A stretch of DNA of 64,000 bases, taken from Psychrobacter sp. 4Bb. Lineage in GTDB: Bacteria > Pseudomonadota > Gammaproteobacteria > Pseudomonadales > Moraxellaceae. Shown here one piece after another: positions 59,873 to 64,000 of the stretch. Under the pieces are notes generated by a model. It saw only the letters and a program-made list of their open reading frames with translations. It ran no database searches and had not been told where the DNA came from. The stretch is taken from the NCBI RefSeq assembly GCF_002836735.1, contig NZ_PJAS01000074.1:1-64000 (forward strand). The letters run 5' to 3'. Each line of letters opens with the position of its first letter. Positions within the stretch are counted from its first letter, which is position 1. Both the position numbers and the translations under genes were made by a program.

Positions 59873-61240
59873 TCAACCCCATAGTATAGTTAAGCGTTTT
59901 TGCTGATAGCGTAGACGCAAAGTAAGTAAAATAGATGATAAGAACAAACCTGTAATCAACGCCATCCAAAATCCTTGTGCGCCAACGTCAGTGAAACGCA
60001 CCAGATAGACGCCAAGTGGTAGGGCCACTAACCAATAGCAGAAGAGCGTTACCCACATCGGTATGGTGGTATCTTGCATACCGCGCAATATACCAGCGAC
60101 GTTAACTTGCCAGCCATCAAACAACTGATAAGCAAGTGCAAAGATAAGCAAATGCATAGACTGAGCTCTAACCTCTGGGTTATCCGTGAATGCTGCTGCC
60201 AGTTCTGGTCTGAATAGCCATATTCCAAGCATACAGGTCAAAGCGATCAATACGGTCCATACCAGTCCAGTAGCTTGCACTTGGCGCAGTGCCAATAGGT
60301 TTTTTTGACCAAATCGATTGGAGACCATGATAGTGAGCGCCATGGCGACAGATATCGGTATCATAAATAGCTGTGAGGTCACTGACAGCGCCACTTGATG
60401 CGATGCTGTTGCTAGCTCACCCAATGGACTGATAACGAGTGCGCCTAAGCTAAATAAACTGGCTTCAAAGAAGATAGAGATACCAATAGGAATACCAAGT
60501 TTCAACAGTTTTTTAATCTGTGTACGATTAGGGCTAGAGAAGCCATAAAAGAATCGCGTGCTCACAAATTCGCGACGGTTTGTGAAGCTAGTATAGGCAG
60601 CCAATAATAGGACATTTATCCATAACACCAATGCTGTCGCCACCCCGCAGCCTGCACCGCCCATTTCTGGCATGCCAAATAACCCATGAATAAAAATATA
60701 GTTCAAAGGAATATCTGCAAGCAGGCCAATGATACTAATGACTGTCACAGGCTCAGGACGACCCAATGCTTCACAATAACTGCGTAGTACGGCATATACA
60801 GCGAGCGCTGGGAAACCAAAGGACACGCCATGTAAATATTGCGTCGCTATCGGCTGAATGTTTTCTGGGACACCCATAATGCCAAGAACATTGGGAGCTA
60901 AATTAACAATGATAAAACCGATAATGCCAATAACACCTGCGGTCCATAGAGACTGCTGCGTGATATGCGGTACTTGGCCGTGCTGGTCTTGACCAATTGC
61001 TTCACCAATCAGAGGCGTGGTTGCGATAAGCACACCTGTGGCCAATAAAAACAATGGTAGCCAAATACCAGAGCCAACGGCTACCGCAGCCAAATCAAGC
61101 GCTGAGACTTGACCTGCCATGATGGCATCGACCACGCCAAGTGCGGCTTGGCAAAACTGAGTGATTAAGATAGGGAGGGCAAGTACGCCTAAACGTAAGC
61201 TATAGCTTTTAAAATCTTTGAAAGACAATGGAAAAACCAT
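59873..61240 (-). CDS. MATE family efflux transporter
   Basis: About 456 residues from ATG 61240 (TTG 61249 opens the frame; neither has a clear ribosome site). It is a twelve-span multidrug and toxic compound extrusion protein of the NorM type: LRLGVLALPILITQFCQAALGVVDAIMAGQVSALDLAAVA in the first spans (partly quoted), GVSFGFPALAVYAVLRSYCEALGRP, and GIPIGISIFFEASLFSLGAL in the second half. NorM members export drugs and dyes in exchange for Na+ or H+. The small membrane protein gene at 61311 and the heptanucleotide tract at 61580 lie upstream on the same transcript direction, so its expression could be affected by repeat number; that is inference. Confidence 0.92.
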   Translation of the reverse strand: MVFPLSFKDFKSYSLRLGVLALPILITQFCQAALGVVDAIMAGQVSALDLAAVAVGSGIWLPLFLLATGVLIATTPLIGEAIGQDQHGQVPHITQQSLWTAGVIGIIGFIIVNLAPNVLGIMGVPENIQPIATQYLHGVSFGFPALAVYAVLRSYCEALGRPEPVTVISIIGLLADIPLNYIFIHGLFGMPEMGGAGCGVATALVLWINVLLLAAYTSFTNRREFVSTRFFYGFSSPNRTQIKKLLKLGIPIGISIFFEASLFSLGALVISPLGELATASHQVALSVTSQLFMIPISVAMALTIMVSNRFGQKNLLALRQVQATGLVWTVLIALTCMLGIWLFRPELAAAFTDNPEVRAQSMHLLIFALAYQLFDGWQVNVAGILRGMQDTTIPMWVTLFCYWLVALPLGVYLVRFTDVGAQGFWMALITGLFLSSILLTLRLRYQQKRLTILWG

Positions 61241-61310
61241 GGTAAGCAACTTTTTATTCTTTGCGGTAATTGTTATTAAGGTAGTTATTATTAATAAACA
61301 AACACTGCTA

Positions 61311-61511
61311 TCAATCGACTAAGGTTGACGCAGCGAGGAGAGTAGTGCCGACGATAATACTCCGATAAATAATATGAGCAAGCTTATAATGTTGCATGAG
61401 TAGATAGGCAGAGTATGAAAATAAAAGTAAAGACACTAAAATAAAAATAACCCGTCGATCCAAGTAGTGGATTGACAGGTCATATACATAGTAAGATGGT
61501 AAAGAAGCCAC
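61311..61511 (-). CDS. small two-span membrane protein (tentative)
   Basis: 66 residues from GTG 61511, without a visible ribosome site. It has hydrophobic runs at about residues 21-39 (VIFILVSLLLFSYSAYLL) and 47-63 (IIYRSIIVGTTLLAAST), with a basic turn between. No family recognised. It lies 70 bases upstream of the MATE gene on the same strand and downstream of the heptanucleotide repeat. It may be a genuine short membrane protein or a chance frame in the MATE leader. Confidence 0.4.
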   Translation of the reverse strand: MASLPSYYVYDLSIHYLDRRVIFILVSLLLFSYSAYLLMQHYKLAHIIYRSIIVGTTLLAASTLVD

Positions 61512-61579
61512 ACTATGATGTCAACGCTTTAGCACCGCTATGTAAGTATTAATCTTAGGTTTTTTGTACTCTATTTCAT

Positions 61580-61631
61580 AGCCAATAGCCAATAGCCAAT
61601 AGCCAATAGCCAATAGCCAATAGCCAATAGC
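61580..61631. repeat. heptanucleotide tandem repeat (AGCCAAT), seven copies
   Basis: Seven perfect head-to-tail copies of AGCCAAT (61580-61628), plus a partial AGC. The tract lies 20 bases after the stop of the EVE gene and 69 to 118 bases before the small membrane protein gene on the minus strand. A seven-base unit is not a multiple of three and is known in other bacteria (for example Haemophilus hmw promoters) as a slippage tract that changes expression. Confidence 0.95.
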
Positions 61632-61651
61632 TCAGAGATGATTTAATAAGT

Positions 61652-62131
61652 TTACTCCGGCAACAACTCAAGTGTCTCCACCATGTCCATAATTGCTCGC
61701 CAATGTTTGGGCTCTAATGGAATCACTGTTAACTGCTGACAGCCTTTCCTCAATAATAACGAGTCTTCCAAAGCTGGCAAAAACTTTAGCTCTGATAGTG
61801 GTAATACCTCTGTAAAAGCTTGCTCAAAAGTGAGATCGACCATATACCAGCGAGGTTCCTCTTCAGTCGCAATAGGATCATAATGACGGTGTTCAGGGTG
61901 AAACTGAGTAGGATCAGGATACCCTGCTGTAGTAACTGTCATAGTACCAGCGACTCCAGATGGCTTGGCGCTAGAGTGATAAAAGAATACTTTGTCACCA
62001 ACTTTCATATCATCACGCATAAAATTACGTGCGCGGTAGTTGCGGACACCGTCCCAACCGTCGGTGCCCAAGCGCTGCAAATCTTCAATACCAAAAAATT
62101 TAGGGTTGGATTTCATTAACCAATACGCCAT
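61652..62131 (-). CDS. EVE-domain protein
   Basis: A 159-residue single-domain EVE (PUA-like) protein: MAYWLMKSNP at the start, IEDLQRLGTDGWDGVRNYRARNFMRDDMKVGDKVFFYHSS, which is the family core, GVAGTMTV, YPDPTQF, WYMVDLTFEQAF and the C-terminal LTVIPLEPKHWRAI. EVE domains bind modified bases in DNA or RNA and occur alone (as in human THYN1) or fused to restriction enzymes. Here it stands alone, beside an IS200/IS605 insertion, with no restriction gene nearby. Its role is unknown. Confidence 0.93.
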   Translation of the reverse strand: MAYWLMKSNPKFFGIEDLQRLGTDGWDGVRNYRARNFMRDDMKVGDKVFFYHSSAKPSGVAGTMTVTTAGYPDPTQFHPEHRHYDPIATEEEPRWYMVDLTFEQAFTEVLPLSELKFLPALEDSLLLRKGCQQLTVIPLEPKHWRAIMDMVETLELLPE

Positions 62132-62247
62132 ATATTTGTCCTTCGATTTTTTATTTATTTTTCAATTCGTTCTTAAAATTATCGAGGTTTTTATTAACTC
62201 ACTTTCAAACTTGTCTTGAATAGTTTATCTTAAAAAAGCAAAGAGGA

Positions 62248-62270
62248 CTCCACCTGACATTAGGGTGGAG
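62248..62270. other. probable left-end hairpin of the IS200/IS605 element
   Basis: CTCCACC and GGTGGAG form a 7-bp stem with a 9-base loop, 20 bases past the tnpA stop codon. TnpA transposases of this family recognise such subterminal hairpins in single-stranded DNA. Confidence 0.6.
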
Positions 62271-62289
62271 GTGAATTTCGCATCACTGG

Positions 62290-62688
62290 CTAACCTCGCT
62301 GGTTCTGAATGTATTGCTTAATAATATCTAGTGGCGCACCGCCACAAGAGCTTGCAAAGTAGGAGCGTGACCAAAGCACAGGCTTGGAATAAGCTGCTCT
62401 TAAATCAATAAAATCACCCCTCATTCGTCTACTTGTGACTGACTTTAAGTTATTAACCAATTTGCTTAATTGCACCGTTGGCGGGTACTGGATAAGCATG
62501 TGGATATGATCTGCTCCACCGTTACATTCTTTTAATTCAGCATCAAAGCTCTTGCATACCTCAGTGACACACTCACTGAAATACTTATGATGCAGCTCAC
62601 CTAAAACTTTTTTTCGGTACTTAGTAATAAAAACCAAATGAACGTGGAGATTAAAGGCAGCATGGCGGTTTTTATATATCTCACTCAT
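62290..62688 (-). CDS. tnpA: IS200/IS605 transposase TnpA
   Basis: A 132-residue HUH single-strand transposase (Y1_Tnp). The metal-binding His-x-His is His61/His63 in GGADHIHMLIQYPP and the nucleophile Tyr126 is in PLDIIKQYIQNQ, so the active site is intact. HLVFITKYRKKVL at the N-terminus and SRSYFASSCGGAPLD are typical. The length is normal. It is divergent from tnpB, with 74 bases between the two starts. It would excise and insert the element as single-stranded DNA. Confidence 0.95.
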   Translation of the reverse strand: MSEIYKNRHAAFNLHVHLVFITKYRKKVLGELHHKYFSECVTEVCKSFDAELKECNGGADHIHMLIQYPPTVQLSKLVNNLKSVTSRRMRGDFIDLRAAYSKPVLWSRSYFASSCGGAPLDIIKQYIQNQRG

Positions 62689-62762
62689 TGTAATAAAAAC
62701 TCTTAAATGCTAGTATTATAAGCATAATATCAAACACACACTCATTAATAAAGAACGCATTT

Positions 62763-64000
62763 ATGAAAATCAACAAAGCGTATAAATTTAGGCTTGAGCC
62801 TAATGCAGAGCAGAAGATTGTTCTAAATAATCTTGTCGGCTCTGCACGTTTTGTTTGGAATCAAATGCTAGCGATCTCATTTGAGATGTTTGCTAAAGAT
62901 GAGTTTATCAATGCCACCAACCTCGTTAATAAAATCATGGATCTAAAGAGCAACCCTGATTTCGAGTTCTTAAAAACCAGCTCAAACGCTGTATCCTTAC
63001 AACAAAAAGTACGTGATCTTGCATCGGCTTGGTCACGTTTCTTTAATCCTAAAGTACATGCCAGATTGAAAGAAAATAAAAAGAAACCTCGCAAACCCAA
63101 GTTCTTTAAACTGGCTGATGGCACAGAAATTCAACGACGACCATTGATGCCACAATTTAAGCGCAAATCCGATGGGCGTGACTCAATTCGCTTGGTTCAG
63201 TTTGATAAATACTGTCGTATTGAAAGCAATCGAGTTAAACTACCAAATGGCATAGGTCTGGTGAAGTTTAGAAAATCGCAAGACATTATTGGCACGATTA
63301 AAAATGTCACCATTAGCAAGAAATCAGGTCGCTGGTATGTGTCGTTTGGCACAGAGCACGAGCTGACAGAGAACCCTCGTCACCCCTCTAAAAGCGCTAT
63401 TGGCTTGGACGTGGGCATCAGTAAACTACTCACCACCTCAAACGGTGAATATATTAAACCTAAGAATAGCTTTAAAGCCAATCAACTCAAACTTGCCAAG
63501 CTGCAACGTGGTTTGGCGAAGAAAGTAAAATTCAGTGAAAACTGGAAAAAGCAAAACCGCAAGATTCAAAAACTCCACAGCCACATTGCCAATATCAGGC
63601 ATGACTACTTGCACAAAGTCACCACCAGCATCAGCAAAAGCCACGCCATGATTGCTTGTGAGGATTTAAATGTCGCTAATATGTCGAAATCAGCCAGCGG
63701 TACGGTGGAGAACAAAGGTCGTCATGTCAAAGCCAAGTCAGGATTAAATAAATCCATCCTAGATCAAGGCTGGGGCATGATGGTCAATATGCTTGAGTAC
63801 AAGCAGCAATGGCGCGGTGGGTTACTGATTAAGGTAAACCCACGATACACTAGCCAAACCTGCTCTGAATGCCAGCATATCGCTGTCGATAACAGACAAA
63901 CTCAGTCAAAATTTGAGTGCGTCAAATGTAGGTATGTTGCGAACGCTGATTTTAATGCGGCTCGTAATATATTAGCGGCAGGACATGCCGTTTTGTCTGC
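62763..64000 (+). CDS. tnpB: TnpB RNA-guided nuclease (partial, right edge)
   Basis: From ATG 62763 an open frame runs off the window after 412 codons. The N-terminal segment MKINKAYKFRLEPNAEQK is the usual helix-turn-helix start of OrfB/TnpB. The RuvC-like triad is present: Asp216 in AIGLDVGISKLL, Glu300 in IACEDLNVANM, and Asp396 in NADFNAARNIL. A zinc ribbon lies between the last two: Cys367, Cys370, Cys386 and Cys389. TnpB proteins cut DNA next to a short motif under guidance of a right-end RNA and help retain the element; that RNA would lie past the window edge. No frameshift or stop is seen, so the nuclease appears functional. Confidence 0.93.
   Translation, partial: MKINKAYKFRLEPNAEQKIVLNNLVGSARFVWNQMLAISFEMFAKDEFINATNLVNKIMDLKSNPDFEFLKTSSNAVSLQQKVRDLASAWSRFFNPKVHARLKENKKKPRKPKFFKLADGTEIQRRPLMPQFKRKSDGRDSIRLVQFDKYCRIESNRVKLPNGIGLVKFRKSQDIIGTIKNVTISKKSGRWYVSFGTEHELTENPRHPSKSAIGLDVGISKLLTTSNGEYIKPKNSFKANQLKLAKLQRGLAKKVKFSENWKKQNRKIQKLHSHIANIRHDYLHKVTTSISKSHAMIACEDLNVANMSKSASGTVENKGRHVKAKSGLNKSILDQGWGMMVNMLEYKQQWRGGLLIKVNPRYTSQTCSECQHIAVDNRQTQSKFECVKCRYVANADFNAARNILAAGHAVLS

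Larger units (their letters stand above)
62248..64000. mobile_element. IS200/IS605-family insertion sequence (right part outside window)
   Basis: Divergent tnpA (minus) and tnpB (plus) with a hairpin beyond the tnpA 3' end form the arrangement of an IS605-like element. The left boundary is placed at the hairpin and is approximate; the right end is not in the window. Confidence 0.85.

Noticed and set aside
61580..61631. Could the heptanucleotide tract be a CRISPR array?
   Set aside because: The units are only seven bases and contiguous, with no spacers; it is a simple tandem repeat.
61652..64000. EVE protein plus TnpB as a defence island
   Set aside because: No restriction, toxin or other defence gene is present; the EVE gene is solitary and the IS200/IS605 unit has its own boundary.

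Overview
The window looks like a chromosomal segment of a low-to-mid GC gammaproteobacterium of the Moraxellaceae, most probably Psychrobacter. This is inferred from the protein families (RutR-type TetR regulator, membrane urate oxidase PuuD, TolQRAB, RoxA-like hydroxylase, MnmA/PurB neighbourhood) and AT-rich intergenic DNA; no rRNA or tRNA is present to confirm it. Nearly everything is housekeeping or catabolic chromosome. The only clear mobile element is an IS200/IS605 unit at the right edge, plus a possible MITE near 35.7 kb.

Layout. 1-2.3 kb: the start of a YeeE/YedE transporter gene, a flavodoxin-like protein and a 41-residue lipoprotein. 2.5-18.1 kb: a purine-ring catabolic locus. xdhA-xdhB-xdhC-guaD run on the plus strand. 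uraD-uraH-puuD-puuE-alc-allA run on the minus strand and meet guaD at a shared terminator. A RutR-like regulator is divergent from uraD, and a xanthine/urate permease follows it. Together these genes can take guanine through xanthine, urate, HIU, OHCU, allantoin, allantoate and ureidoglycolate to glyoxylate and urea. Three 16-bp palindromes resembling the E. coli RutR box lie before xdhA, between uraD and the regulator, and before the permease, which suggests one regulon.

18.3-22.0 kb: tolQ-tolR-tolA-tolB, the cell-envelope Tol system without pal or ybgC. 22.7-24.0 kb: a second purine permease of the AzgA/GhxP type. 24.7-28.7 kb: proline catabolism, with a PutA of 1087 residues that lacks an N-terminal DNA-binding domain and whose C-terminal ALDH-superfamily domain is a separate downstream gene. 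28.8-40.3 kb: RoxA-like ribosomal oxygenase, lipoprotein, purB, mnmA, ispF, grxD, a hypothetical gene, mnmG, an AEC transporter, a small membrane protein and an LLM flavin oxidoreductase.

40.7-47.0 kb: PQQ glucose-type dehydrogenase, CysB-like regulator and katG. 47.6-54.2 kb: AmpG-like permease, prmC, moeB/thiF-like gene, ABC1/UbiB-like kinase and an MFS permease. 54.2-57.6 kb: an Lrp/AsnC regulator divergent from leuA, then a secreted hypothetical protein. 57.7-61.5 kb: accB-accC, a MATE exporter and a small membrane protein preceded by a heptanucleotide tandem repeat. 61.6-64.0 kb: an EVE-domain protein and the IS200/IS605 element, with tnpA complete and tnpB cut by the window edge. Start codons were moved from the longest frame where a ribosome binding site or family alignment supported it; this is stated per gene.
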